DNA of 64,000 nt from Dipteronia dyeriana (GCA_032871835.1 CM065299.1:82899652-82963651), one strand, 5' to 3'; counted from the first letter of the stretch, positions 1 through 12,481 are shown. Made by a program: numbers and translations. Notes: generated by a model not told the origin, from the letters alone.

Positions 1-104
1 CTTCACATTTTCTCAAATCTCAAATTTTCAGATTTCTTCTTTTCTACTTTTCTCTACCGATTTACTTCTATCTTCCGCTTACTTTCAAATTCTTCTTACC
101 CATT

Positions 105-1380
105 AATGTCGACTTCCTCAAACAGTATTGACTCCTAGGTTGAGGGCACTGGAGGCTCTAACCTAGTTCCTCTTAAACGGGTGTGAGGAATTTCGAGTGA
201 TGAGGAATCTTTCCCGGTCAGCCAGTGCAGTCGTTCTAGCAGGAACGTCTCTATCAGCTCTGGCTTCTCAAACCAGCCCAACTACCCTCTAAACCTAGTC
301 GATGAGGATTCTGATTTCGGGGAGAGAGTCGACGCTATCGGAAAGGTTCAGGTTACAGTGAAGGAGTTTCCTTCAACGGTGACCCGTCCTTTCGAACCCA
401 GGGTCATCCCCGATTCCACCGTTAACCTTCAGCCGATTAGCCATCTTCGAGATAAATATGGCATCCCTGACACCGTTTCTCTCACCGTCCTCCACAGGAA
501 TTATGACATTTTCATCCCGCCCTAAAGTCGTACTTCCCATTAATGTTGCAGCCTTCGAGAGCGGTGTTAGGCTCTTTCTTCATCCTACCCTTCCGCGGGC
601 TCTTAACTCCCTTCAACTGGCTCCGCTCCAATTAACGCTCAGCATTTTGAGGCATCTATTCGGCTTCCTCGTGCTATGGAGGAAGCAATGCGCGATGAGC
701 AGTATAGCTAGAGAGCCCGGGGGCAGAGGAGCTCGCTTTCCTCTTCCAGATTGGGAGCCTGGCTAGGGTTCATCGAGGTCAATTATACGCCAAGACCAAG
801 AACAAGTTCAATTTTATCATCCCCGGGGCTTCAAGGAAGGACCCCGCTTGGACATAGGAGTGGATACTGGCAGAGAGAGACTAGGGGTGTACTCATCGGC
901 GGGCATGAGCTCGTGTCCCCACTGCTTTTAGTGACAAACCCTCATGGGATCGAGACTCCTTGCCTGCTGAGTCTGAGGCTGTGTTGAAAACTATTCTGGC
1001 CAGAAGTTATCTTAATTTAAAGTTTCCAATTGCTGACCCCTTCGACCCCCGCATGGTGAACAAGTATCTACAGATCTCTGATGCTACTCCTTGTAAGTAT
1101 CTGGCTTTATCGCGCTTTTGGATTGTTTGATGGTTTAATTATGATGGTCTTAACCTCTTTCTTAATAGTGTTTGTTGTTGCTCCAGCTTCTCACGAAGCC
1201 CGGCAAGCTAGGACCCCTAATTTTCTTTTCAGATCATCCCTGAGAGCTTTCTCGGCTGCTTCGAATAGGAAGGGGGTCAACCGTTAGGGCTGCAACCTCG
1301 CTCGTTTCTGTTCCGTCGCCTTACCAGGTGAAGTTCAAGATGGCTATTCTTGCGTCTCGGCCAGCAAAGGCTCAAAATTG
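105..1380 (+). pseudogene. Antisense ORF (aORF), 'transposase (putative) gypsy type'-like, with intron
   Basis: The plus-strand reading starts at ATG 105 after a pyrimidine-rich leader and runs through several stops and frame changes. The recognisable block lies at about 545-690: a hydrophobic stretch with LFLHPTLPRALNSLQLAP followed by FGFLVLWRK, the hallmark of the 'putative gypsy-type transposase' domain (PF04195-like) common in plant repeats. A consensus intron is visible: donor GTAAGT at 1093 and acceptor CTCCAG ending at 1186 (94 bp). Coding then resumes with SHEARQART and runs into the gag 3' end. Orientation is opposite to gag, as in Tat/Retand-type aORFs. Function is unknown for the family. 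It is clearly decayed (stops near 136, 196, 525, 710). Confidence 0.6.
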
Positions 1381-3438
1381 AAGAGAGCCAGCTTCCCAAG
1401 TCGTTGATACGTCCACCTCTGTCTCCTCACTAGTAGACGTCCGCTTCGGTGAAAATGATTTGTGACAGCTAGTAGGGGTTGGTTGGCCTCTGGTCAACCT
1501 TAAAGATATCTCACCCCTCGTTCGTACGAGGGACTTTTCTCGCATGGTTTTTCCTAGACTGTTGGAGATGCCAGCCAGAGTAGGCCCCCCGCCGATAGTA
1601 TGTATTATCTGAATCTGTTGCATCAGGTCCGCCTGCTCCCACTTCCTTTTCTCGGTATATTCTCGGATCTAGGCTTGTACCTCTCTTCCAGTCTGAATGT
1701 TCTCCTTGACTTGCTGTAAGAATTCAACCAGGCTTCATCCCCTTATCAAAGCCTCGATCTGGTTCCACAGGTTGTAGCATTCTGAAGTGTTGTTCCCCAC
1801 GTCCTCGTGAAAGTCACAATATTTATAGCGATTTTTCTTATCGACCGGGGCTTTCATGGGAGCGGGCTTCTATAACAAACCCTTGTCCCGAATGGCGAGA
1901 TAGACTGTTTCCCGGAATGCATTTAAATAAGTGTAATGGTCACTGTCCTAGGAGGTAGTGAAGCTTAAGGAGAAGTTCGTTTATCTGGATATCTTTCCGA
2001 TCTAGGTTGAGAAAGGGGGGAAACGGTATGTTGATTTGTTGGGGGATTTGTTCTGGCTTTTCTGAGCTTGCTCAGATCTGGGAGCTTCCTTCTTTTGTCG
2101 CTTTACAGCTCTCATGTCGTCATGTTCCATCTTAACCTTGAGTTGTTCGTCGACCTCAATCTACTCTAGAGCCCGATCATAGGCTTCTAGGTAGGTTTTC
2201 GAAGGTCTCTTAGCAAAGGACCGGAAAAGTTTTCCTGCCCACAGGTTCCTTCTGAAGTTGGCGAGGGTTTCCTTCTCTGTGAAGACCCCCATCTGGATGA
2301 CTTCCTTGTGGAAACGCTCGACATAAGCCAGGAGGGTTTCTCCTCTCTCTTGGATCACATACTGTAGGTGGATTGAATCCTTCAACCGGGGCTTAACCCC
2401 CTGGAATTGTGAGCAGAAATCGGTTGATAGCTTGGTGAAGGAATCCATACTACCAGTAGGTAGTTTCCTAAACCAGGTTTTCACGTAATCCGTGAGCGTA
2501 GTGGGGAACATTCGACACATAGCTGCCCTGGTTGTTTTCTTGACCTCCATCTATTGAACGAAGATCTCTAAGTGGCTCAAGGGATCCTCAGTCCTAGAGA
2601 ATCTGTCAGTTGGCATATTAAATTTAGGTGGGAGCTCCGCATTCCGGATCCTTCTGATGAAGGGATCATTCATTTCACTTAGAGGATCTTTCTTGTCCTT
2701 CTTGTACTTTCCCTTCTTTATCAATTGGACCTCCTTCTGAAGCTCTGCCAACTGATCCTTTAGACGTTTGCTCTCGGATTTCCTAGAGTTGATCTCGGTT
2801 TCCTCACCATTGGATCATTTTGACGAACTGGCGACCTCTACCAGGTTCCTTCTTATAAAGGGGTCTGCTCGGGGGCTTTGCTGACTTTCTTCCTTCCTAT
2901 CATGAGCTTCCCTCATTGAAGTAGTTGGGTGGAGAAACTCTCCCCGGTCTCGGGGAAGGATGTCCTCCACGGATTTGACTTGACTCAGTTGGTAGCGTGG
3001 CAACGCTTCAAGAATGGGGGGCATGGGCCTTAACCTATCCAGGATCGAGGTTGGGAGTCCCGTTCTATTATGAGCTGGTTCCCGAGGAGTAGGTCCCAGG
3101 CGATCAAAAGCCGGTTGCCTAGCTCCGGACCTGCTTGACTCCCCTCGATTGCAAAGGTTTTCTTGCTGGATGGTAATGGCCTCAGCCAGCAATCGAAGGC
3201 GAACGTTTTCTACAAAGGTCGCCGCTTGTTGGTCAAGCTCGACCTGATTTCCTAGAGGAGGATCTAAAGCCCGCACAGTGGCTGGTTGGGCTGGAACCTG
3301 GCTATGGAGCCCGGTTTTCCTCTCTTTCTTTGAGGCATTTCGTGTTGACGCAACAGAAGGTAGCCCCGATGCGCCCGATTGTCCTTGTGATGAGCGGAGC
3401 CTCTTGATTCCTGTAAAATAACAAACTTTTGAACACAA
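1372..3438 (-). pseudogene. gag: Ty3/gypsy gag polyprotein, decayed
   Basis: Capsid/nucleocapsid precursor that packages element RNA. The minus-strand reading has an N-terminal linker (3438-2815), a coiled-coil-like lysine-rich stretch (2751-2680) with NDPFIRRIRNAELPPKFN, and a retrotrans_gag capsid block at 2550-2161 with WFRKLPTGSMDSFTKL and YVERFHKEV. A C-terminal part with HTIGGGPTLAGISN (1600-1560) matches the 'I-x-GG' motif seen in Tat-type gag. At least three stops interrupt it (about 2815, 2551, 2160), and 1640-2160 is out of frame in places. The start is uncertain: 3438 is the first ATG after the primer site, and a splice-acceptor-like TTATTTTACAG lies just inside it. No pol follows. 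Confidence 0.78.
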
Positions 3439-3462
3439 AGATAGTGGTATGAGAGTTCCTCA

Positions 3463-3474
3463 CAGACGGCGCCA
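3463..3474 (-). other. Primer-binding site of the Tat-like element
   Basis: The minus strand reads TGGCGCCGTCTG five bases inside the LTR. The first nine bases equal the TGGCGCCGT used by many plant Gypsy elements and usually assigned to tRNA-Asp. It fixes the LTR edge and the element orientation. Confidence 0.7.
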
Positions 3475-3479
3475 GAAAA

Positions 3480-4602
3480 TGTTAACGGGAAATTTACTAG
3501 GGATGAGAAATTCCTACTAACACCCTTGAGACCACTACCACAAAAGTGGTGGCCGGGGTCGGTATCGTTGATACCTGATCTGTTAAGAGGTAAACGAGAG
3601 GCTGGATCATAGTAACAGTAAATGAGAGCTTTTATTATTGATACTTGCTTTGAAATACAACTCACTCTCTTATATGCTCGCAGTCTCACTAGGATCTAGG
3701 AATGTGGCAACTCTGTGCCTATCGAATAGTGGAAACAAATGTGACCGTGTTCTGGGTACAGAATTTAGGCCTTCCCCTTTTCTTTTCTTTCTCTCTTCTC
3801 TTTGTTTTTATGTATATCTCCCTTCGTGTATGTATCTTTGTGTATCTATTTACATTTGATCCAAGTATGTTTGAATTTGCTGATATCCCGCCACGATCCT
3901 ATCAATCTGTCCCCTCCTTTTTGGGCGGGATCCCTTATTTAAAAGTGGTTGACCCCGAGTGAATAGCAGAAACGATGATATCGTTAACGAAAACGAGTCA
4001 GTTTCCTTTTAGGGATCAAACACTTGGCTCACACGTGTATACAGAATTAATTTTTGGTTACTACATAGATATGATCTTGTATGTTATCGCGGCATGGTGT
4101 GTCATGGAGGCGTCTCGTAGAGCGAGGTAGATCCCTGCTTCGGCTCTGTTCTTAGAAGCTTGGGATGGATTTTCCCTGACATTTGGGGGCTTGAGGTGTC
4201 CCTGTTAACATTCTTGGGAAGTAGCCGGGGTGGTGTAGGTTCAGGCGTGATTCCTTTTTCATGTCCAGCAGGGACTGCGGGCTTCTGGAAAGGTTGGTAG
4301 GCTTCTCTCGAATGTCTCTTGAGCTTGGAGACCCCTCCTAGCATTCACAGGGCGTTTATGGAGCTCGACCTCAAAGCTGAGGTTCCCCGATAGGTGGTCT
4401 GGAGAAGCCCGATAGGTGTGGGCTTGTCCCTGTCGTGCCTAGCCTGTTTCTTGGTAGTTGTGAAGCAGGGTCGGCCTTCCCTACTCCTACGGGGTGGCTT
4501 TGTGGTCGATCCAGGCTTCATGAAAGTTGATTATGGGCTTTGACTTGTGACGGGAAAGTGGAAAATTTCTGCTTGACCCCTGGCCAAGTTTTACTATTAA
4601 CA
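3480..4602 (-). repeat. 5' LTR of the Tat-like element
   Basis: The 1123-bp LTR is bounded by TGTTAAC and TTAACA-type inverted ends and sits directly beside the primer site. Its edge sequence recurs in diverged form at 13031 (TATTAACCGAAAATTC), identifying a second family member. On the minus strand a TATA-like CTTTTAAATAAGGG at about 3932-3945 could be the promoter. The short minus-strand ORF at 4102-4344 inside it is not supported as a gene. Confidence 0.75.
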
Positions 4603-5242
4603 ATATTAATGAGAATTACCAAGTTTCTAACCATTCAAAACTAATCTCATTATTCATAGCCAATTATGTATATTGCCCATTTTAATCACATTAAAACAAT
4701 ACATAAAGTATCAGGCTGTGATGCATGTATGACATTTCAAATATATTTGTGTAGGCACATCTAATCTAAATGACATATGTATGCATGACAATGCTTTTAT
4801 CATCACATAATATAAAGCGTATATGAATTGACCGAGTGCTGTGTATTATTTAACGTAAAAAATTGGAATCTAAAATTACAAAAAATTTCCCAAGGCATTC
4901 CTTGGTCTTCTAGTAACTTCAGATCACTCTGATTCATCTCATGAATCCATCTTCGCGATTTTTCAGGTCTTCAATATAGGTTACAATTTTTATTTTATTT
5001 TTACAATACAATAATAGTAAAAAAGTATAAACAAATAAATAATAATAATAATAATACAACTCATAAACCCTAAATCCACAGTACCATATAATTAACGATC
5101 AATCATGTTTTTGTAAATTTTAAAAAAAAATACATACAAAAACATCATACAGTCAATTTAAATTGTGCTTACACAATTCATACATACAGGAGCATCGAAA
5201 ACAATTTTCTGTTCCGAAAAATAAATTGGCTCTGATACCAAT
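4603..5242 (-). mobile_element. Copia 5' leader fragment with tRNA-Met primer site
   Basis: AT-rich non-coding sequence of 640 bp. Positions 4780-5242 are closely repeated at 47805-48267, in the same position relative to an LTR. The minus strand at 5229-5240 reads TGGTATCAGAGC, the initiator tRNA-Met primer site, immediately beside the LTR start at 5243. It is therefore the untranslated leader of a minus-strand copia element whose gag side was cut off by the Tat-like element to the left. Confidence 0.7.
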
Positions 5243-5676
5243 TGTTGGAATCCCGTTCACCGGTCACGCAGTGGAACTAGGTTTTAAAATTTTTATATAT
5301 ATACAGATCATAATCTGTATCTGGGACCAGTGAACTTGGGATCGTAATTATTATTCGGAACAATTACTTACAATATGTAAATACAGGAAATTGAAATCGA
5401 TATAATAAAAAATAAGAACATCTTACCAACGTTTAGAGGCTCCTTCACTTTTCGATATGCTCCTGTCTGAACCAATCTTACCAACGTTTGGAGACTCATT
5501 CTCTTTATGAAGTGCTCTTGTCTGAACCACTCGATCGTCCTCGCTATCTCTTCAAACTAGTAACTGTGTGTTGGCACGTCACGGTCTTAGGAACTTAAAT
5601 GGAGGATATAGAGAGAATTGAAGAAACTCTTTCTTCTATATGTTTCAAAAACACATATAAAGCATGAAAACAAGAT

Positions 5677-5762
<86 letters not shown>

Positions 5763-5834
5763 GTCTTGTTTCACACACCCACTTGGTGTATCAGGTATAA
5801 AATAAAAACAATTTTTTTTTTCAAAAACCAAAAT

Positions 5835-5882
<48 letters not shown>

Positions 5883-7788
5883 CTACTAAAAACAAACTTT
5901 TTGCCACACTGATTTCTATATTTTGTACATATACAAATTGCGTGCAAGTCAACTGATGCACATGCAATTTGTATCATATACAAATTGTATTATATATATA
6001 TATATATATATATATATCTATTTGTATCATATACAAACAATTATATATGTGTACACACCAATTTGCATCCAATGCAATCTCTTATGTTATAATTGATATA
6101 TATCTTTTAATTATCCTTTTCAAATATATCTAATATATTTAAAGTGATAATAAGTATTTTAAATTTAAATTTAAATTTAAATTCAAATACTTAGATAAAT
6201 GATTTAGTAAAATAAAATAATCATATTATTTTATCTTCACCTAAATCCATATATCAACTAACACCCTCCAATGAATAGTTAATTAATAATTCATAATTAC
6301 CAATATAATTAAATAATCTAATTATTTAATTAATTTAACTATTAAAATTCATTAATTAAATAATCTCATTATTCAATTAATTCCCGAATATATACGTGTC
6401 ACTTTTGTAACATAATTAATTGGACAATCCAATTAATTAACTGTGACCCTTGTTACCTAAATCGATCGGGCTAGCAAAGGGACCTAATGGACCCACAGTA
6501 TTTTGAACTCCAATAATCATCGGAATCATTAATTAAACTCTTTAATTAATATTCCTTGATTATTAACTCCGGTTTTATTCCACTAAAAATCTGAAGCTGT
6601 ACTCTCTCAACTGTAGACGCTTTTACACAGACCGATACAACTCGGTGTCCATCGATATAGCTATTACATCTGATGTGATCCTCCACAGTAGTTCATAATT
6701 AGAGCTGGGTCATAATATCCGTTATACCCCTCTAATCACATATATCCTTTAAGTACCATTGATTCTCTAATGGACAATAAATCATATTTCCCTACGGAAT
6801 TAAGAGAGCGCTCATATTGTCCAAGCCCCAAATCAACCCTTAAGGGAACTACCATCTACTTCTCACAAGAAGGAGTGGATTCCACTATTGTGTAAAAACC
6901 TTCCCAGCCACAAGCCAAACTGCAATCCCAACATACGGAGTATAGTGATCAGGAAATGCATCTGACTTCACCCATGGTATATCAAAGACCACGATCTAAC
7001 CTGAAGGAGTCGATAAGACACTCAGGATTAAGATCACCCACATATAGCCATCTTTAGTTGATATATATGAATCTCATCGGTAAACGGATCTTTGTGAGAG
7101 ATTCATATAGATCATGGCCCAGTTCTATATGATCACATCATACAAGGTACCTCCATTCCCATATCTCATATGAATGATTCAGGATAGTATCATTGTACAT
7201 TACGGAATGGACCGCATCTATAGATTAACCACAAATAAAGTATCCAGCTTTATTTGCTATCTATGGACTCTCTAGATTACACGTCTCTTACTGTATCTAT
7301 CTGTTTATGACACTCATATACACAGTTTGAGATTACATTCGACAATCTTAGATGTTAAATAAATGCACAAGTTATATAATAAACAACACAACAAGAATGA
7401 ATTGAACTTTTCCTTTTATTTATTTAATAAATCCATTTACAAATTACATCTTTAGGGCAAAAACCCCATTAAATAACACATTTGGTCCCACTCAAATGCT
7501 AGCAAAAGAATCTACAACTTTGATAAAATAAAGACACCCAACATTTATCTTAAGTTGTGAATATTATTCAAGACTAACTAAAGACTTGTGTCTACCTCAT
7601 ACATATCCAAATGTACGGATAGTTCTTCTTTTCTCATTGTTTTCTGACTTATGATTATTTTCTTTTGACAATTATAATAATTAAAATATAAATGCTATAA
7701 GATTTATTAAACTAGAAATCACTTTTATTAATATGAAAAGATTGTCAAATACATTATCACACTCTTGCTATAGAGCATAATTCCAACA
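5243..7788 (-). repeat. Long copia LTR flanked by PBS and PPT
   Basis: It starts TGTTGGAAT and ends ATTCCAACA, a 9-bp perfect inverted terminus, 2546 bp in all. On the left lies a tRNA-Met primer site (feature of a 5' LTR). On the right lies a purine tract, GTAAGTGGGAGAT on the minus strand, preceded by copia RNase H (feature of a 3' LTR). Positions 5243-5690 and 6030-7469 are repeated at 48268-48620 and 56880-58321, so most of the block is one LTR family. The final 7470-7788 has no counterpart there. Either one LTR is shared by two head-to-tail copias, or one LTR is nested near the start of another. Confidence 0.65.
5683..6017. repeat. (TA)n microsatellites in the LTR
   Basis: Three long TA/AT runs at 5683-5761, 5837-5878 and 5991-6017, separated by 75-110 bp. 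They generate spurious YIYIYI reading frames on both strands. The third run corresponds to the site that carries the pararetrovirus in the second LTR copy. Confidence 0.9.
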
Positions 7789-7801
7789 ATCTCCCACTTA
7801 C
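7789..7801 (-). other. Polypurine tract of copia2
   Basis: The minus strand reads GTAAGTGGGAGAT ending exactly at the LTR start TGTTGGAATTATG. Plus-strand priming site; it fixes the 3' LTR edge. Confidence 0.7.
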
Positions 7802-7802
7802 T

Positions 7803-8189
7803 CTATAGCAAATGTGTCATATCTCTTATCCCCATATTCTTCAGGTGCCCATCAAAACTCTTTTGTGGAAGAGTCTTTGTCAAGGGATCCATTAGATTTT
7901 CTACTGACACGATCTTGGTTATCGTCATGTCTCTCCTATGCACAATTTCCCTTAAAAGGTGATACTTTATTTCAATTGTTTCCCTCTCTTAAGACTTCTT
8001 GGTTATCTCGAATTAGCCATTACTCCACTATTGTCACAATAGATAGTGATTTGCTTATTTGAATCAGGAACCACTTCTAAGTCAATCAAGAATAGGTGGA
8101 GCCAGACACCCTCGCATGCAGCAACATACTCAACTTCCATGGTGGAATGAGCAATACAAGATTGCTTGATACTCCTCCATATGACTGCC
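7803..8189 (-). pseudogene. pol: Copia2 RNase H C-terminal fragment
   Basis: The minus-strand reading gives WRSIKQSCIAHSTMEVEYV, then an I-YCDNSG block and a KSFDGHLKNMGI tail, the usual end of a copia RNase H/pol. Stops and small frameshifts are present. It is the continuation of the pol block at 9790-12030, separated by the 1.6-kb insertion 8190-9789. Confidence 0.8.
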
Positions 8190-9789
8190 TAACTGTGTGT
8201 AAATCGTGTTAAAAAAACAATATTCACAAGTGCACGAATCGTGAAGATATCATACAGCGGCAAGTAAGGATCGTTCCGACGAGGAAAAGTGATTTATATG
8301 GTTAAAACTAATTCTCATTAAAGTAACAAGAAGATTGTTGAGTTTAATTTAAAGCAAAAACTAAATTAAATTAAACTAATGAAAGAAATTTAGAATATTG
8401 GTTTGTGATCAATGGAAGAAAAACTAGGTCATCAATGCTTCCCTACTATGTCTACTCAATGTTTCGAATTGACTGTGAAAACATAATATTAATCATGTTA
8501 AGGGTTCGTTCTTATCTTAAGTATGATTATTACCGTATGATCCTGGGATGAATCAAGTGTTCTCAATTACAATTTACCCATAGATCAATGGCACAAACTA
8601 CAATCGAGAACCCATTAAGTGCAAGAACAATGAACCAAAACCTACTTGCATAGATCAATGCTAAGATCAGTTTTATTCATTCAATTGAATATTAATTAAG
8701 ATTACGTATAGATCAATACTCCAACCTCAATCATTAAATTATCAAAACACTAAATTCATGCAAATGTATGATCATGCATTAACAAGAAGAAAGAATTAAG
8801 ACATAGGATGAATTGAATGAATCAAAGCTTAATTTAATTAAATATAGTCAATTCTAACAAAGAGCATTCATAGAGGTTCACATTGATTCCCCAGTATGGA
8901 ATTAGTTACACATGGTGAAAATAGAGAAGAGAAAGAAACAATAAAACCCATTGATGAATTCTTTTTCGTCTTCAATCTTCGATATGTAAAGATGAATGGA
9001 AGGTGTATGGTGATGGAGTGGTGGGGGACGGCTGGAATCTTTTTTTGAATTGCAAAGAGTAGGAAGTATTTATAGGTTATTTTTCTTGTGAACCCCCAAT
9101 TCTTCTTAGGTTTAGGAAATCCATCAAGTGGGAAAGTGGAATGAAACAAGGAATGAGAATTCTTTCCTAAATTGAATTTCCTCTTTTGATATTTGAGAAT
9201 GAAACAAGGAAGTTTCCCAAACATGTTTTGGTCTTCTAAAATTATTAGAATTTGATTTGGAAAGTTTTGAAACAATTCTGGACCAATTCATTGTGGATTT
9301 CGGCCAAAAATCCGTCAAACTGTGGTCAAGGTTGCTCCAGAGGTCGCCGCGGTCCAGACCGAAGAATTCCTCTGGCAAGTACCGCTCCGTAGACCGCTGG
9401 CTAGGTCTTGTGCCTTGACGGCAGTCTAGGACGCTGTTGACTATCCAGCACTGACCTTTGGTTATTAAATTATGCATAACTTCTTCTAGGAATATCGGAA
9501 TTGCGATCCGTAAAGTGCACCGGAAACTAGACTTCCAGGGACTTCAATCCATAGGTAGTAGGATACATTAGATCGGATCTGAGAGATATAGGCCCCGCAA
9601 TATGACTGTTCTGCACTGGCCAAAAATCGACTTTTTGCTTTTTTTCTCCAAAATAACATCTAACACCTCTTGAATGGAATGTGACCTACACATACTCAAC
9701 AAACACATAAAATACCTAATTTTACCTAAGAAAAAAACATAAATAATAGGAAATCGATACCTAAAACATGTACAGAAATAGACCGATCA
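8190..9789 (-). repeat. Solo-LTR-like insertion in copia2 RNase H, TSD CTGCC
   Basis: The 1600-bp block separates two halves of one copia codon run. CTGCC occurs at 8185-8189 and again at 9790-9794, a 5-bp target duplication. The insert begins TAACTG and ends GATCA, i.e. TGATC...GTTA on the minus strand, so one terminus has lost the canonical CA. There is no coding capacity beyond chance ORFs (8868-9477), and no primer site or pol, so it is most likely a solo LTR. Orientation minus is inferred from the TG end. It contains the leader motif GTGCACGAATCGTG that I associate with plant Gypsy LTRs. Confidence 0.62.
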
Positions 9790-12030
9790 CTGCCCCCCTC
9801 CTTCAAGTGTAAACACAAATCCTAATATTGATCTTCTGAAGTTAGAATCCGATTGGAAATAAGAATTTGTATACCCAACGGGAATTAAATCCCCTCTGGA
9901 GTACACAAGCATATAGTCTCACGTTCTCTTGAGATACTTGAAAATATGCTTGACTGTCGTCCAATGATTAGGACTAGGTTTTGATTGAAACCTGCTAACT
10001 ATGCCAACAACAAAACAAATATCTGGTCTAGTGCAAAACATTGCATACATGAGACTCCCAACTGCCAAGGCATAGGGAACCTTACTCATGAATTGCTCTT
10101 TATGCTCATTCTTGGGAACTTGTTCCTTAGAAAGTTTGATTTTATGTTTGAAAAGTAACATACCTTTCTTGGAATCTTACATAGAAAACCTAGACAAGAT
10201 TTATCTATGTATGAAGCTTAGGATAAGGCAATCGTTCTATTCTTTCTATCCCTTATGACTTGGATACCAAGAATATAACTTGTTTCTCCTAATTCCTTCA
10301 TATCAAATTATTTTTCGAACCACTCTTTTATTGATGTCAATACACCTACATCGTTTCCGATGAGTAGTATATCATCAACATAAAGAACCAGGGAAACCAA
10401 CTTGTCACATTTAATCTTTTTGTATGCACAGGGTTCATCAAGGTTTTGAATAAATCCAAGACTTTTCACGGCTTGAACAAACCTTATGTTCCAGGATCTG
10501 GATGCTTGCTTCAATCCATATATGGATCTTTGCAACTTGCATACCCTTTCCTCTTGGCATTTCTCTATGAATCCTTCTGGTTACATCATATAGATGCTTT
10601 TGTCAAGACTTCCATTAAGGAAAGATGTCGTGATGTTCCTTTATCAAATCTCTAGGTCTAGAGATGCCGCAATGGATAAGAGTATCCTAATGGATTTAAA
10701 CATGGCCATAAGAGAGAAATTTTCCTCATAATCGATACCTTCCTTTTATATGTAACATTTAGCTACCAATCTAGCTTTAAAAGATCCTACATTTCCATCC
10801 ATTCCTCTTTTTCTCTTGTATACCCACTTGCACCCGATGGAATTTATCCCTTTAGGCAAGTCTACAAGAGACCAGACTTTGTTTTTGAACATAGATTCAA
10901 TTTCGGATTGTATTGCCTTTTGCCAATAGTGACAATCAACATCTTTCATTGCTTCCTTGTACGTATAGGGATTATCATCGTCCAGGAGATTCTTTACAGG
11001 TTCTCCTAGACCGATGTATCTCTCAGGTTGTCTACTAACCCTCCCACTACGATGAGGTATGGTAGATTATTGATTTTGTGTTGGTATGAAACTTACAATT
11101 GGGCTAGGTTGTGAAACCACTTGTGGAATTGTATCTCCTGAAAGCTCATCAGGACAATTCTACTTTTACGCAACAAATTATTCATATAGTCCTCTTCCAG
11201 AAATATAGCATTTTTCAAAACAAATACTTTAAGATCTGAAGGACTATAGAAATAATATCTTTTGGTTCCTTTGGATACCCTACAAATATGCATATTTCTA
11301 AACGGAACTCCATCTTTTCTCTCTTTCCTTTTAACACGTGCGCAGGACATCCAAATATCTTTAAATGTTATAAACTAAGCTTTCACCTGGTCCACAACTC
11401 ATGCGGTGTTTTAGGAACCGACTCAGATGGTACATCATTTTGAATGTACATGGCAGTTTGTAAAGCATATCCCCAAAAAGAATTAGGAAGCATTGAATAA
11501 CTCAAGATAGACCTAACCATGTCTAAAAGAGTTCTATTTCTCATTTCTGCCACCCCATTTTATTGAGGTGCACCTGGTGTAGAAAACTGAGAAATTATCC
11601 CATTATCAGTAAGATATTGCTGAAACTACTCAGATAGATATTATCCACCACGATCAGACCTCAAGATTTTTATGTGTTTCTCAAGCTGATTTTCTACTTC
11701 AGCTTTAAATGCTTTGAACATGTCAAAAGCATCTGACTTATGTCTTATGAGATACACATTGCCAAATCTTGAGTGATCATCCATGAAAGTGATGAAGTAC
11801 TTATATCCACCTCTAGCTTGAATGCTCATAGGACCACATACATCAGTGTGTACTAATCCTAAACATTTATTGGCTCCTATGCCTTTGGTCCTGAACGACC
11901 TTCTGGTCATTTTACCTTCCAAACAAGATTTACAAGTTGGTAGATCATCAACCTTTAAGTCACTTAGAGGTCCGTCGCTAACCAATCTTTTAATCCTATC
12001 AAGGTTAATATGACCTAGCCGCAAATGCCA
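9790..12030 (-). pseudogene. pol: Copia2 pol: integrase, RT and start of RNase H
   Basis: Polyprotein that copies and integrates the element. The minus strand carries an integrase zinc-binding and core region at 12024-11641: MRLGHINLDRIKRL, C-x2-C, then HTDVCGPM, FITFMDDHSRF and LRSDRGG. A C-terminal integrase region runs to about 11093. RT is at 10949-9919: WQKAIQSEIESM, KWVYKRKRG, KARLVAK, MQRSIYGLKQASRSW and the catalytic LYVDDILLIGND at about 10400-10360. Connection/RNase H begins with GSLMYAMFCTRPDICF at about 10070. Stops and frameshifts occur between every block, so it is inactive. The RT catalytic YVDD is still intact. Confidence 0.88.
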
Positions 12031-12481
12031 TAGGTAGGTTTCATCTTTTGATCATTTTACTCTTTTATGATTAGGTTCCATTAATTCTGTGTCTAACAAG
12101 TGAGAGATATTGCTATGCAAATAGAAAAAACCGTTTTCCAATGTACCTTTGCAAACAAATTTGTTATTCTTACTAATAATAAAACCTTTATTAAATGTAA
12201 CCGAATATCCAAATTTATTTAGATTAGAAACCTAAATTAAATTCCTCTTGAATTATGGTACATAGTAAAAGTTTATTAAATCTAAATGCCTATAAGAATC
12301 TAAATTGATTCAAATATCTCCCACTATTCTAGTAGACACCAACGCTCCATTGCCTGAACACAAGTTGAATTCATTCTCATTTAGTCTCTTCCTTTCCCGG
12401 AACCCCTTCTAGTTAGGCCCAAGTTACTTTTTTTTTTATTGTTTCTTGACCTTGTTACAGGTCTTAACAGTAGCAACTTTA

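Larger units (their letters stand above)
1..4602 (-). mobile_element. Tat-like Ty3/gypsy element, pol-less, 3' end outside window
   Basis: Read on the minus strand the order is LTR (4602 to 3480), primer-binding site, gag (3438 to 1372), then an ORF in the opposite orientation (105 to about 1380 on plus). The far LTR lies beyond base 1. No protease, RT, RNase H or integrase is present between gag and the antisense ORF; the two ORFs touch at about 1372-1380. Known Tat-lineage elements carry an antisense accessory ORF between pol and the 3' LTR, so this arrangement fits an internal deletion derivative (LARD-like, non-autonomous). Lineage is inferred from the antisense ORF, gag and the TGGCGCCGT primer site. 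Confidence 0.72.

Noticed and set aside
5587..5912. Overlapping ORFs on both strands rich in Tyr-Ile
   Set aside because: They are translations of TA microsatellites, with no start context or homology.
8868..9477. Two overlapping minus-strand ORFs of 135 and 117 aa
   Set aside because: Inside a solo-LTR-like insertion, no motif; chance ORFs.
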